A stretch of 64,000 bases of DNA from Cristatella mucedo (Eukaryota; Bryozoa; Phylactolaemata; Cristatellidae), in contig WPIO01000027.1 of the NCBI GenBank assembly GCA_009760855.2, forward strand, positions 3,712,501-3,776,500. The letters are read 5' to 3'. The first letter of the stretch is position 1; each line of letters begins with the position of its first letter. Position numbers and translations under genes: made by a program. The notes below the pieces were generated by a model. It saw only the letters and a program-made list of their open reading frames with translations, ran no database searches and was not told the origin of the DNA. Positions 43,700 through 54,699 of this stretch are shown in pieces.

Positions 43700-44650
43700 C
43701 CAAAATGGCTACGGGCGTTACGTCGACGTTGCCCTGCGAGTGCCCATGGCACGCCGTCGTCCGAAGAGGAGCGTTCACAGTACCCAAGCCCGGCAGCCTT
43801 CGGCCCTGGTAACAAGATCGGCCTAATCTTGCTGTGGTCGGACTCGCCCAAGTGCCTCTCGCTGGCCGGCCTTGAGGTGCTGGGTGTGTCCACCGACACT
43901 GACGGTCGGCATCGAGCACTGGGTCGTGCCGCAAGAGGTTATTACGAAGCTGCGCGAGTTTGCCAAGCTTGAGGAAGACCTGGCTTGGGCGGCCTAGCAT
44001 GCACAGAGCTGGGTCAGCCGCTGCCTGGCCACCGACAGATTCGCCACCCACAGTCACTTCCAGATCATTGGTCTGAGCCTGTCGTTCCGGGCCAGGCAAT
44101 GCGTGCACGGACTTGCTGCCAGTGGCTGGTGCTAGAAGTCGGGCATACACCGGGATGGTTAGCAGCTGCCACCCTATGCCCACGGAGGCAGAGACTATTT
44201 CTTACGTGCTGAGCCACTGCCGGCCGATGCTGCATGCAATCACGGCCTGACACAACCTGGTTCTGGGCCGCCTAATCCGAGTTTTTTCGGCCATCGCGTC
44301 CTCCAGCTTGCCGGTGGTCTGTCTCTCAAGCCGGACCTGGTCATCGACAAGGCACCGATATGGTAATCGTTGATGTGACGGTGCCGTTTGACGACAGCAT
44401 GGATACTCTGACGGTGACGGCCCAGAACAAGACCAATAATTATGCATCAATAGCCTGTTCTTTCCTGACTGCTGGCTACTGGTCGGCAGTGGTGAGGCCC
44501 TTAATGGTCGGCGCTTTCGGAGCTGGTGGCCAAACGATGAAGCTTGCCTGGCGTACCTTGGCACTCCACGTGTGGAGAGACAGGCATTGAGGCGGCTCGG
44601 CGTCTCCAACGCCATTGCCGGCTCGGAAGCCGTGTAGTCCCTGTTCCTGA
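43700..44650 (+). pseudogene. R2/NeSL-like retrotransposon C-terminus with restriction-like endonuclease
   Basis: Frame-shifted pieces line up as the C-terminal part of an early-branching non-LTR element. They are HWVVPQEVITKLREFAKLEE (near 43920), a degenerate zinc knuckle with AETISYVLSHC (44167-44230), then KPDLVIDKAP and VIVDVTVPFD (44328-44392), the PD-(D/E)xK restriction-like endonuclease core, followed by QNKTNNYASIA and VVRPLMVGAFGA. The protein would nick the target DNA for reverse transcription. The RT domain is not recognisable. At least four frameshifts or stops are present. Confidence 0.72.
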
Positions 44651-45591
44651 ACCGAGAGGCCCGGGTAACTGGCTGGCGGTGGCTGAGAAGGAAGAGGAGG
44701 CAGCAACCGATGCCGCATTCTCGGCCGCTGCCGAACATGCGGCTGACAGTTCCACTTGGCAGTTTTCGACCTGCTTTCAATTCACGAAGGAAAAATATAG
44801 ATCAGGCAGAACTCGACCTTAAGACTTTCGGTAAACCGCAGATTACATTGACTTGGACAAAGCGTTCAACGTCTTAAAATTGTAACGGCCCTGCCAATGC
44901 AGATAACTAAAGCAAAGCCTTGAATGCGATGGCGTACGGAGAAGTCTTCTAAGTAGGTTTACTGTGGTCAACGATGAACCAGTAGAGGAAGATTCAGCAT
45001 CTTACAACCAAAACACAGCAGAAATGATCCTCTCAGAAGAAACAAAGGTCCTTCGACGAAGCAATCGACAAGTAGGGACATTTCCCAATCAAGGCTACAT
45101 GCTGCAATTCAAGAATTGACTCACTCGATGAACTAAGACGTGCACTACGGTCGGAAGACAATCAAACGCAACCGCTATTAGGAAATGCAAACGCTAGAGA
45201 TAATAACCCGTTATTGTTACGGACGATGAGCAATGGGCAGGGAGGTCAATTAATGGCAGCGGCAGCAGGAGAAACAGCTGGTACCATACTTGGATTGACT
45301 CAGTTGATAGACAACACCACACAGATATGGAACTGTTAAGGACAACATCGAAAAAAGAAAGCATACACCGAAGTTATGAAAAATAAGAAACAAATCAAGA
45401 TGATCAAGATCACCATGATCTCAGGTAATCACAAAATCATTTCTTTACTGAATTATTGACCCCTTCTCGACTGCTCATGGGCCTTAAGGAACGTGTTCGT
45501 CTACTCATTGTTCGAGGTATCAACACTTACAAATGTAGCCCGAGATCAATGATCACTACGACCGGCGAGTCATGGCCGTAAAAACTTTTTA
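44651..45591. other. No secure gene
   Basis: A short stretch near 45030-45115 reads EETKVLRRSNRQVGTFPNQG, reminiscent of C-terminal tails of LTR polyproteins, but too short to assign. Confidence 0.3.
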
Positions 45592-45834
45592 TGTGTGGTT
45601 TTATTAATTTGATGAAACTGCCTCTGATCGCTGTACGAGTGGGCTGTGACACTCGATGTGGTAAGCAGCCGGGACGTGCTATTAGTGGTTGTTTTGACAA
45701 AGGAGTCGGGGGACTCCGGTAGGCGAGAGGGGCGAGGAGAGTCGTGCTTCGCCCTGCTCCGTGTGGAGGTGGAACAAACTGGTGGTGCTGCACGTCGGGG
45801 TTTTGTGCAGTGCGCGATGGCAATCAAACAACAA
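45592..45834 (+). mobile_element. LTR-like block, 5' side of Ty3/gypsy A
   Basis: Starts TGTGTGGTTT and ends AAACAACA. It shares ACGAGTGGGCTGTGACACTC and the GGTGGTGCTGC segment with 49865-50265. About 150 bases present in the other block are missing here, so it is either a shortened LTR or a diverged subfamily. Confidence 0.5.
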
Positions 45835-46575
45835 GCTATTTCGGCAGTAATGGAGAACGTCAAGTTCAATTACATCGTCACTCAATTCAACGGCAGCGAA
45901 GACTTTGCGGGATGGGTTGAAAAGTTTGATCTGGTGGCAGAGATTCAAAGTATTGTCACTGCCGATCGCCACAAGTTCCTGCCCCTTTCTCTAACCGGCA
46001 GAGCATTCACCGTGTATTAAAGCATCGATGGACAGACGAAGAAGGACTATACCATCGTAAAAGAGGCTCTTCTGGCTGCATTTTCGGCGGATACATTTAA
46101 AGCTTATGAGGAGCTCACGACACGGTGGCTCCAAGCTGGGGAACAAGTGGACGTATACGCATCGATTTTGGCCCGGCTGGCCGGATTGGTGAGTGCGGCT
46201 GCAAAGGATGACTTGTTAAAAAGCGCTTTCGTCCCTGGCCTTCCAGAAGACATCCGAAAGCAGCTACGTGCGGCGTGTCCGCTCGACAAGGTGGCGATTT
46301 CTGAGGTTGTTGAGAAGGCTCGAGAGCTTATGAGTTGCCAGGAGCCGAGCTACGCGGCAGCTGCTGAGGCACTAGGAGCTAGAGGCTCTCGCCCGACTCC
46401 ACGGAAGCGTTTTTGTTTCTTCTGCAAAATGGAAGGGCACATCAGTCGCGACTGCCGTTCGTCGCAAAGGCAGCGAAGGCTGTGTTTTGTATGCGGCGAC
46501 GACTCGCACCTATATGTCCGGAGCGTCGCACCGATGTGCAGCCAAAAAACGAGTAAGGTGAAGCGCATTTTATAG
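45817..46575 (+). pseudogene. Gag of Ty3/gypsy A
   Basis: A single frame with one internal stop (TAA at 46018-46020). It runs from MENVKFNYIVTQFNGSEDF and GWVEKFDLVAEIQ, typical of Ty3 capsid N-terminal text, through WLQAGEQVDVYASILARLAG, FVPGLPEDIRKQLRAAC and a CCHC zinc knuckle CFFCKMEGHISRDC (46417-46458), with a second cysteine pair CFVCGDDSH. Gag forms the particle and binds element RNA. An upstream ATG at 45817 lies in the LTR-like block; the ATG at 45850 is the more likely start. Confidence 0.85.
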
Positions 46576-46594
46576 CGCCTTCGCATTCCCCTGC

Positions 46595-47038
46595 TTGTCA
46601 ACTCGACTGCCAACAATAAATGTTCTTAACGGTGGTCGTATTATGAAGGCGCTCCTTGATACTGGCTGTTCTCGGTCGATTGTGACTAAATCTTTGGTAC
46701 TGCATGCCACCTCGGCGAAGTCTTATCCGGTTAACAAGCCAGTAATTACGTTCAATGGAGCAGTCGCTCGTTGCCGGTCGGCGTGCCGAATGACATGCTC
46801 TGTGCAGGGCATCACAATAGAGCTAGACTGCCTCGTATCCGAGATCGTACCGGGGTATGATATGCTCCTTGGCATGGATGCTGTTCGACAGCTGGGAGGC
46901 GTGGTGATAGGCCCTGAAGGCGGTGTAGTAACCTTCAATGGGCGGGGCAATGCTATCGGGGCACTGTCGAGCGATGTCAGTGTTTCCGACAGAGACTTTT
47001 CGGCGGTGTACCGTGACGGAAAATGGGTCGTAAAGTGA
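46595..47038 (+). pseudogene. Aspartic protease of Ty3/gypsy A
   Basis: Frame +1 relative to gag. Catalytic motif LLDTGCSRSIV (46643-46675) and the downstream flap-like VPGYDMLLGMDAVRQLGGVV. It cleaves the polyprotein. A TGA at 47036-47038 separates it from RT, which continues in the same frame. The open stretch of 147 codons is well kept. Confidence 0.87.
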
Positions 47039-47068
47039 CATTGGGCAGACAGCGTTACTTCTCCTACT

Positions 47069-47760
47069 TTGGTAAACCGCGTCGAGGCTTACCGCGTTCC
47101 CACCGACTTGCAGGCCGACTACGATAAGAAGATCCAAGAGTGGATCCAACTCGGCTGGCTGAAGCCCTACGAAAGGGAGTGTGAAGGCCTCGTGCCGCGA
47201 ATAGCAGTGTTCCAGAGTAATAAAGACAAAGTGCGGCCCGTTTTGGAGTACCTCGAGCTGAACCAATACATTTCCAGTCACACTGCCAACGTCGAGAAAC
47301 TTCGGGCATGGCGCCGCATGGGAAGTAATGTCAGCATTATCAACCTTAGCCAGCGTATTTAAAGCTTCATGTCACCCCTACATTGTGAAAATACCAAGTT
47401 ATCGCCTACCATGGGAGACGGTACTGCCTTAGGCGGCTAGGCTTCGGATTAAACGTAGCGCCTAAGATAATGACCACGGTGTTAAATAAGGTGCTTTCTA
47501 TGGACCCACGGGAGTGAGAAGGCACTGACTCATACGGGGACGATATAATCTCCAACAATGACAGTCACGAATGTGTTATCTCTCCTATGCTTGTTCCGAA
47601 GAAGTTGGTCGGATGTCGCTAGGTCTTCGCATTAATGACCGTGAAAGGGAGCCTACGCAGAGCACAGGTAACGATGTTTAACCGCTACCTCAGTGCGAGA
47701 CCCGGAGGCAGCTTGTCTCGTTTTCTCGTGGACAGTTAACAGACCATTTTTCCGTTGCCG
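47069..47760 (+). pseudogene. Reverse transcriptase of Ty3/gypsy A
   Basis: It begins YRVPTDLQADYDKKIQEWIQ, LGWLKPYE and KDKVRPVLEYLELNQYISSH in the protease frame to TAA at 47360. It then continues in other frames with RRLGFGLNVAPKIMTTVLNK and the catalytic box YGDD at 47533-47544 (SYGDDII). Most Ty3/gypsy elements have YxDD with another second residue such as YIDD or YLDD. At least three frameshifts or stops. Confidence 0.8.
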
Positions 47761-47870
47761 GATAGCTTTGAACGGCCAGCAGCTACGAAAAGAGAGCCAT
47801 AAAAGACCTGTCGCGGGATGCCGGGATTACGGAGGACGTCCTTCGGACGGCAACGGAGATCAACCGACAC

Positions 47871-48338
47871 GTGATAAAAGAGGATCCAGTATCCGGAGTG
47901 GGCCATCTGGCGTCACCCATCGGACAAATATGGTGCGATGCAAGCAGCTTAGCGATAGGCGCCTGCTTGCGAATTGGAGGGCAGACTGCCGAGGATGCTT
48001 CGGGGCTTAGAAAGCCAGATGACGTATCACATATTAATCTGGCCGAGCTCGAGGCTGTCGTAAAGGGTCTAAACATAGCCCTGGCTTGGGGCCTTCACGA
48101 GATCGAGTTGTTAACTGACTCAGCCACTGTGCATTCACGGCTTCGACCGCTTGTCGAAGGCGATAAGCCTATCCCTATGCGAGGTATGGGCGAGGCACTA
48201 GCCCGATGGCGGACCGCAATAATACGCGACGTAATTAAGGAGTATGACTTTCGGGTGAGAATAAAGCTGGTGAGTTCGGCCCACAACAAAGCAGACCACT
48301 TAAAGTTCTCGCAGCTGTTACTCCAGCACAAGAAGTAG
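47871..48338 (+). pseudogene. RNase H of Ty3/gypsy A
   Basis: Contains IWCDASSLAIGACLRIGG (first catalytic Asp), HINLAELEAVVKGLNIALAW (catalytic Glu) and EIELLTDSATVHSRL (catalytic Asp), then VRIKLVSSAHNKADHL with the H-x-AD pattern. It degrades the RNA strand of the hybrid. The frame is open over the whole 155 codons, so this is the best-preserved part of pol. Confidence 0.87.
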
Positions 48339-48940
48339 ACCTGCGAGCATTCCACGAAATGTATCACATAGGGGTTGACCCTACGTTGTACCTGGCCAGA
48401 CTCTACTTTCCTGGCATTTTGGTAACGCAGGAGATGGCTGAACGCGTTGTTAAACCACGAATTCTTTGCCGGTTTGTGGATCGATCTATCGCCAGTGTCT
48501 TGGAGCCATGGACGTCTGGACGTACATGCTAACTGATGCCGCCTGGCCATTGATGTTACTTTCTTCAACGGCGTCAAGTATCTGACACTTGTCGATAGCG
48601 GCCCCAGCAGGTTTGCTATATGACAGCTTATCCCAGACGAGAGCAAGACCTCGTTGGTCCGACACTTGGAAAAAATATTCAGAAAAATGGGTCCGCCGTG
48701 GCAGCTCTTAATGGACAATTCTGCCAGTTTCCGATCTAATCTATTCGCCAGCTTTGCGAACGTTGGGGGATAAACATAATGTATCGCGGTGCCTACCGCT
48801 CCTCTTGAAACGGTACAGTTGAGCGAAACCACCAAACAATAAAAGGAATGGCAGCTTGGAGTGGGCGGGACATAATGATGATGGTGTACTGGTACAATCT
48901 TTCAGCCACCACCGGATTGGACGCCACCTCATCGCCTTGC
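48331..48940 (+). pseudogene. Integrase of Ty3/gypsy A
   Basis: It begins as a degenerate zinc-binding domain (FHEMYHIGVDPTLYLARLYF, one remaining Cys in ILCRFVD). The core follows: DVTFFNGVKYLTLVDSGPSR (first Asp), LLMDNSASFRSNLFASF (second Asp), then NGTVERNHQTIKRMAA (Glu), all three catalytic positions kept. Stops lie at about 48530, 48619 and 48771. The C-terminal part runs into the L2 fragment. Confidence 0.85.
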
Positions 48941-49747
48941 CGTTAGCTTTTCTCGTGCGAATGGAAAACGCTGATGAGTAGAGTGTCTCTGCTTGTTTTG
49001 CTAGATCTTTCGGCAGCTTTTGATACCATCGATCAAAGTTCTTCTAGAGCGCCTCTCATCTCGCCTGCGCATCACTGGCACTGCTCTGCAATGGTTCAGG
49101 TCCTATCTCAGTGGGAGATTCCCGAGTATTGACGTGAATGGACAAAGATCGTCCGAGGTATCTCTGAAATATGGGGTACTTCAGGGCTCCGTTCTAGGTC
49201 CGGTTCTTTTCACGGTTTATACTCTCCCTCTTGTTGATGTGATTGCCAAGCACAATCTAGGCTTTCACTTCCATTCGGATGACATTCAGTTGTACCTTTG
49301 CTTTGATCCCTCCCAGCATCCGAGCACCTCGAATTCTCTAAACTCACTTGCTGCATGCATTGATGACATCCGCATATGGATGGCAGCAAATTTTCTAAAA
49401 CTAAATGATGATAAAACTAACTTACAAGCTATGGGCAAACCCAGTGTGATTAACAAATTGGCAAGGCTCAAAATTGGCTTTGCCAGCATATCTCCTGTTG
49501 AATCAGCGCGAAATCTAGGTGTCATATTCCAAAGCGACCTCTCGTTAGACGACCATATCAGCTCCGCAGTCAAATTTGCCTATTTTCAGCTTCATAACAT
49601 TGCTAAAAATCGGGCTTGTTTAGATAAGGATACCACGTCCAAGCTGGTCCATGCATTCGTGACATCCCATCTCGACTTCTGCAACTCACTGCTTACTGGC
49701 CTACCAGCATGTGCGATCAGGCGATTGCAGCTGGTGCAAAACTCGGC
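48940..49747 (+). pseudogene. L2 RT fragment nested at the end of Ty3/gypsy A
   Basis: It reads SLLVLLDLSAAFDTID (motif A, 48983-49033), a one-base frameshift at about 49031-49041, then LLERLSSRLRITGTALQWF, VLQGSVLGPVLFTVYTLPL (motif B) and HSDDIQLYLCF, where the catalytic YADD has become HSDD. The frame runs on to LQLVQNSA and then leaves L2 sequence abruptly at about 49747, so the 3' end and tail are missing. Confidence 0.87.
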
Positions 49748-49864
49748 GAAAAACCGGTGCGCTATGGAGACTTACTGTTTAGCCTCCTCGTTGCCAAACG
49801 GTGGAGAAGAGCAGCTGCTTGCTGCTCCGGCTACACTATGGATTGACCTCCAGATCAGGCGGGC

Positions 49865-50265
49865 ACGTGGTTTCGTTTAATTGATGCCACTTCCACTGAT
49901 CAATGTATGTACGAGTGGGCTGTGACACTCGGTGTGGTGTATGTTGAGATCGCGATGTGATAACACCCCAGCCTACGACAGTGCCTAAAAGGTGTTGTCT
50001 GCCGGAACTAGGCTGGAGACCCCCCTCCGACCTTGACTAGCCAAAGGGAACGCAGCGTTCCTACTTCGCATTAACCAATCAGCAGCGTTCCTGAACCGCA
50101 CAGACGACACAAGTTGCGGTGAGCTTGAACGTCTTCGACACGGCGGGGGGGGGGGGGGGGGTGGTGGTGTTTCCCCGGGCTCCGTGCATAGTGAAATAAA
50201 GTGGTGGTGTTGCTCTACGGCTGGCGTTCTGTGCTGTTCGCGACGGAAACCAGACTACAGGTGCT
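49865..50265 (+). mobile_element. LTR-like block, 3' side of Ty3/gypsy A
   Basis: Contains the shared core ACGAGTGGGCTGTGACACTC, the CTACGACAGTGCC / GTTGTCTGC / AACTAGGCTGG / CCGACCTTGACT series also seen at 61049-61345, a run of about 19 G at 50144-50162 and GTGAAATAAAG before the end GACTACA. After it both blocks show GGTGCT. Confidence 0.55.
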
Positions 50266-50785
50266 TATCGCTGCAATCTGAAGTAATGGTAAAGACACCA
50301 ATCCGTGTCTTATTGGGTATGGCATATATCTGCATAGAAATGTAGCAAAAAAGATACCCGTCGGCTGGGGTAGCAGAAACAGGGCTTGCACTCACGACAA
50401 TTTGAAGTTTCCAGCAGCAGCCATATAAGTGGAACACTTGAAACAAGAAGTGAAGCTGATAGACTCCTACATTGTATATGTATTGTATTTGGAACTTTTT
50501 GGCTACGTTGCTATTTTGGTACAGCATCTTAAGGAAGATTGACATCGCTTAGAAAAGACTGCAGTATCCAAAGATGAACTTTAAAGACGAATCTTGTGAG
50601 CTCCACTCTGTTGACACGGAGTTGCCAAGACTTCCAAGAAGACATGTTGAAAGAATCATGACTAGATGCCAAAAGGAGATGTAAATTGTGAGGATTTACA
50701 GTTGAACAACGAATCCGGCAAAAGACTCGGATGCCTGAAGAACTCTCTCAATATGCCGGTCCCACGGCAGAGGCGATTTCAAGAA
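50266..50785. other. No recognisable gene
   Basis: About 0.5 kb with only short frames. Confidence 0.45.
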
Positions 50786-51015
50786 TAATAAACAGCATAA
50801 TAATAACAATAATAATAATGCACATGATAAAGCGCCCTCTGAGAACTCAATCTCTTTCTAGGCACTTTACATTTGCTGCAAAGGGAAACGCGATTGAATG
50901 GTAATATCATGCTTGATAAACAACATGAATAGCATGGTTAGGGGTGACATGCACAGGGTCAGCATGCAAATGTGGTTAGTGGCCGCATGCAAAGTGTCAG
51001 CACTCATAAGCAAAC
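50786..51015 (-). repeat. L2 3' end
   Basis: The minus strand contains CATGCAAATGTGG-side blocks, the CCTAACCATGCTATTCATGT box, CTTTGCAGCAAATGTAAAG, TGCCTAGAAAGAGATTGAGT, TCTCAGAGGGCGCTTTATCA and (ATT)n/(TTA)n. No coding sequence is attached. Confidence 0.9.
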
Positions 51016-51448
51016 GAAGGACTCTTCGACAAGAAATTACAACTCGGTTTTCCCGACTCATAGATCTTACATGTCAAATTTGGCTTCTTGGTTGAATTTT
51101 AGCAGCTTTATATGACACCTAACCATACAAAACTTCAGCAATGTCGAGATCTTAAAGAATTCTATTGTTCAGACGTTCATGGAACAGAGCTGTACAATGA
51201 AATATACGATGTAAACTGCTTCTTGCCACACGTCACAACGTGGCACCAAAGACCCTGCTGGAACTCACGTCTTCCATTGTCAGGGAGAAGATGTGTTTCC
51301 TAATTTAAGAATTTCTGTTGCAAGTTCTTCTCACCATAGCTGTATCAATTGCCAGCTGTGAACGTTCCTTTAGCAACCTGAAGATAATCCTGTCTTATCT
51401 GAGCATCACTGGAGCTGTTGACATCGACTCTTGATTTGGCATTCTTAA

Positions 51449-52420
<972 letters not shown>

Positions 52421-52607
52421 AAAATAAATAAATAAATAATCTTAGCTGATTTAACAGCCTCTTCTTGTATAGCGACAGAAGAGCCTTTACGGCTATCACC
52501 ACTGCTTGCAGTGGCGATAAAGGATCGCCCACCGTTGGAATCGAACCCACGACCTCGGGACCGAGGTCGTGAAAGCAACCGCCTTACCTAGTGTGCCATC
52601 ACGGCTC
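52421..52607 (-). repeat. SINE2 copy, near full length
   Basis: The minus strand runs from GAGCCGTGATGGCACACTAG through a perfect 24-base palindrome (52548-52571), the B box GGGTTCGATTCC, GGGCGATCCTTTATCGCCAC, GGTGATAGCCGTAAAGGCTC, TTCTGTCGCTATACAAGAAG, AGGCTGTTAAATCAGCTAAG and a (TTTA)n tail. Confidence 0.94.
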
Positions 52608-53151
52608 AACACACTTAGCAGGAGCTGCAGTGTCAACGTTCAATAGGAAGCAAGGAATTGCCGCAATCTCGATATATTCGAACACCACAAGAAAAACTGT
52701 TGCACTGGAAAGACGAACTTGAATGGCAGTAGAGGAAAAAGATGAGCACCTTAATTTAAAAGCCAATCAGCTCCTTTCAGTCAAATGATTCATTTCAGCA
52801 TGCTTGCAAACTTGATTAAGTTTATTGTCCTCCAACAGCTCATTTGACTAAAGAAAATACTAGTAGACCACGACCCTCATACGACCACTGCAAAAGGTCA
52901 TTACAGAACCAAGGTCAACAAGCATCATCACTGTTTCTCAGCCGACCCAAAATGGTCTCCAACCTAGCATATACTAACATACAACCTAGCATATAGCATA
53001 TCTCAGGCAACTATGGAATAGGTGCACCTACAGTTTCAATGGCACCTGGACTAAAAGGAATCATTCCATGTGACATTAAAGATTTCTTGAGAGCTCACAT
53101 TGCAGCCTCGAACTAGTACAAGCTGCAACACGGTCTCGGACTTAATATAGG
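52608..53151. other. No recognisable gene
   Basis: About 0.5 kb upstream of the second Ty3/gypsy element, nothing recognised. Confidence 0.45.
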
Positions 53152-53335
53152 TGTTGGGTCCACCCGACATGCACAGTCAGAGCCCACTTCCGGCAGAGAA
53201 CGGGACACCCACTTTTGGGCAGGCTCAGAGCTTCCCCTCTGGCGCAACAGCTGCTCAGCCCCGGTTACTTGCTCTGATATAAACGGCATCTGTCTGAGCC
53301 GTCTTTTGCAGTGCCTGCTCGCCCAAAATTCCACA
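53152..53335 (+). mobile_element. Candidate 5' LTR of Ty3/gypsy B
   Basis: Starts TGTTGGGTCC, has a TATA-like TGATATAAACG near 53276 and ends AAATTCCACA. It is followed at once by GTGGCGGCGAGGGTGAG, which looks like a primer-binding site and leader. No second LTR is available, so the left edge is tentative. Confidence 0.45.
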
Positions 53336-53389
53336 GTGGCGGCGAGGGTGAGACTTTTTGCTGACCCATTGCAATCCAAGAGGGCTTTA

Positions 53390-53984
53390 GCTCACTTGAT
53401 GAGGTAAGACAAACACTCGGCGACTGCCTAGACGTGTTCGAACAGTACATGCTACCCCACGAGAATCCTGCAAGTCGCCATAAAGTCGTATTTCTGAGTT
53501 AAATCAAAACTAAGGCATAGGCGATGCTGCCTAGCCTTACTGTCGGACAAGAACCTGTTGGAACTCATGCAGGCGCATTCGGACCATCTTATGCCATCTT
53601 AATACGCTTGTAATTACTGAAACCTGCAGCAGTTTCACTGTCATCATCTAGGACCAGGCGAAACATCGAGCGAGTTCTTTAGCCACCTTGCTACATTTGG
53701 CTCAGCCCTAAGTATTCGACCAATTTTCTTGCCGAAAGCTCTGCGAAATCAGCTGGTATGTGGCTTTTCTTACACTGCCAGCCGGGAAAAGCTGTTAGCC
53801 GTGAAAAACCTGATATTGGAGATAGCAATCGAAATTTCAACAACAGCAGAACAGGTGCAAAACGGGGCAGCAGCGAGCGATAGAAGGGTTCCCAGCATTT
53901 AGCTGCCAAAGCTCAACTCAGCACGAAAGGTACATGTGCCCTTATTAACGCAGCATATGCCACAGCTGTGGGTTACAAGGTCAT
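53390..53984 (+). pseudogene. Gag of Ty3/gypsy B
   Basis: Early text GDCLDVFEQYMLPHENPASR, KVVFLS at about 53430-53500. Then an open stretch without start codon at 53627-53902: FHCHHLGPGETSSEFFSHLA, LRNQLVCGF, SREKLLAVKNLILEIAIEIS. This matches the Ty3 capsid C-terminal region. A zinc knuckle start CHSCGLQGH lies at 53958-53984 and is cut right there by the L2 tail insertion, before its last cysteine. It is frameshifted relative to the capsid part. Confidence 0.8.
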
Positions 53985-54068
53985 CTCTTTGCAGCAAATG
54001 TAAAGTGGATAGAAAGATATTGAGTTCTCTGACGGCGCTTTCTCAGGCGCATTATTATTATTATTATC
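53985..54068 (+). repeat. L2 3' tail inserted in gag zinc knuckle
   Basis: Contains TTTGCAGCAAATGTAAAGTG, GATAGAAAGATATTGAGTTC, CTGACGGCGCTTTCTC and (ATT)n. Only about 84 bases, extremely 5' truncated. Confidence 0.85.
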
Positions 54069-54552
54069 TCCAATAAGTCTGTTGAAGTAAAGAACGGTAT
54101 CAAATGCACGAGTGGCAGGAAAGGCAACAGTCAGAGCAAGAAATTCACTCAGCAACTCCGAGTAAGTCAGACAAGTAACAGACCACGTCGTTTTCATTCA
54201 TTCTGTGACTCACAAACCGTACATGATACGAGTCAGTGTTGAAGAAAACGTGTTCACATGGAATTCGACTTCAGGATAGAGCATTTCTATGCTCTACTCG
54301 CAGAAGTATACGCGAGACTGTCAATTCCTTATCCTCGAGCCTACAAATATCAGGCTACGACCACGTGGCACTACTGCAGAGATGTCTCCTGCTGGCAAAA
54401 CTCATCCGAAGTCTAGAAACCAAAGGAAAAAGGTCAAAGCTCGAGTTGTCGTCCTTGCCGAAAACCAATATACTGCTGTTCGTGTGAGAATGGATGGTGA
54501 TTTCGATCATGATAGTTTCAGCAGGATGGTTTCTACGAATTTATTGACTTAA
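54069..54552 (+). pseudogene. Protease region of Ty3/gypsy B
   Basis: It reads HKPYMIRVSVEENVF, then after a frameshift MEFDFRIEHFYALLAEVYA. In the latter the catalytic D-T/S-G has decayed to DFR. The terminal part KVKARVVVLAENQYTAV corresponds to the segment before the usual GRDWL. Confidence 0.6.
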
Positions 54553-54699
54553 CTATTCGACTTAGACACTATTCTACAACAGCGTGGCGATGTCTTCCAT
54601 CAGATGGTGGGTACGTTCAGCATCGTCAAAGCAGAGTTGCATGCTCGAGAAATGCTGTACCTGTGCATGGTAGGTTTCAAACTTAGCCATCTGCGATAC

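Larger units (their letters stand above)
45592..50265 (+). mobile_element. Ty3/gypsy-like LTR retrotransposon A, split by an L2 fragment
   Basis: Order: LTR-like block (45592-45834), gag, protease, RT, RNase H, integrase to about 48940, an L2 fragment (48940-49747), then a second LTR-like block (about 49865-50265). The two blocks share their start (GTGTGGTTTTATTAATTTGA versus ACGTGGTTTCGTTTAATTGA), the GTACGAGTGGGCTGTGACAC core and a final CAAACAACA/GACTACA-type end, though the first is shorter. All coding parts are broken. Confidence 0.72.

Noticed and set aside
44202-44780. 192-codon minus frame
   Set aside because: It is antisense to the R2/NeSL-like endonuclease remnant, whose plus-strand motifs are recognisable.
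48095-48835. 246-codon minus frame
   Set aside because: It is antisense to the RNase H and integrase of Ty3/gypsy A. The plus strand shows catalytic motifs.
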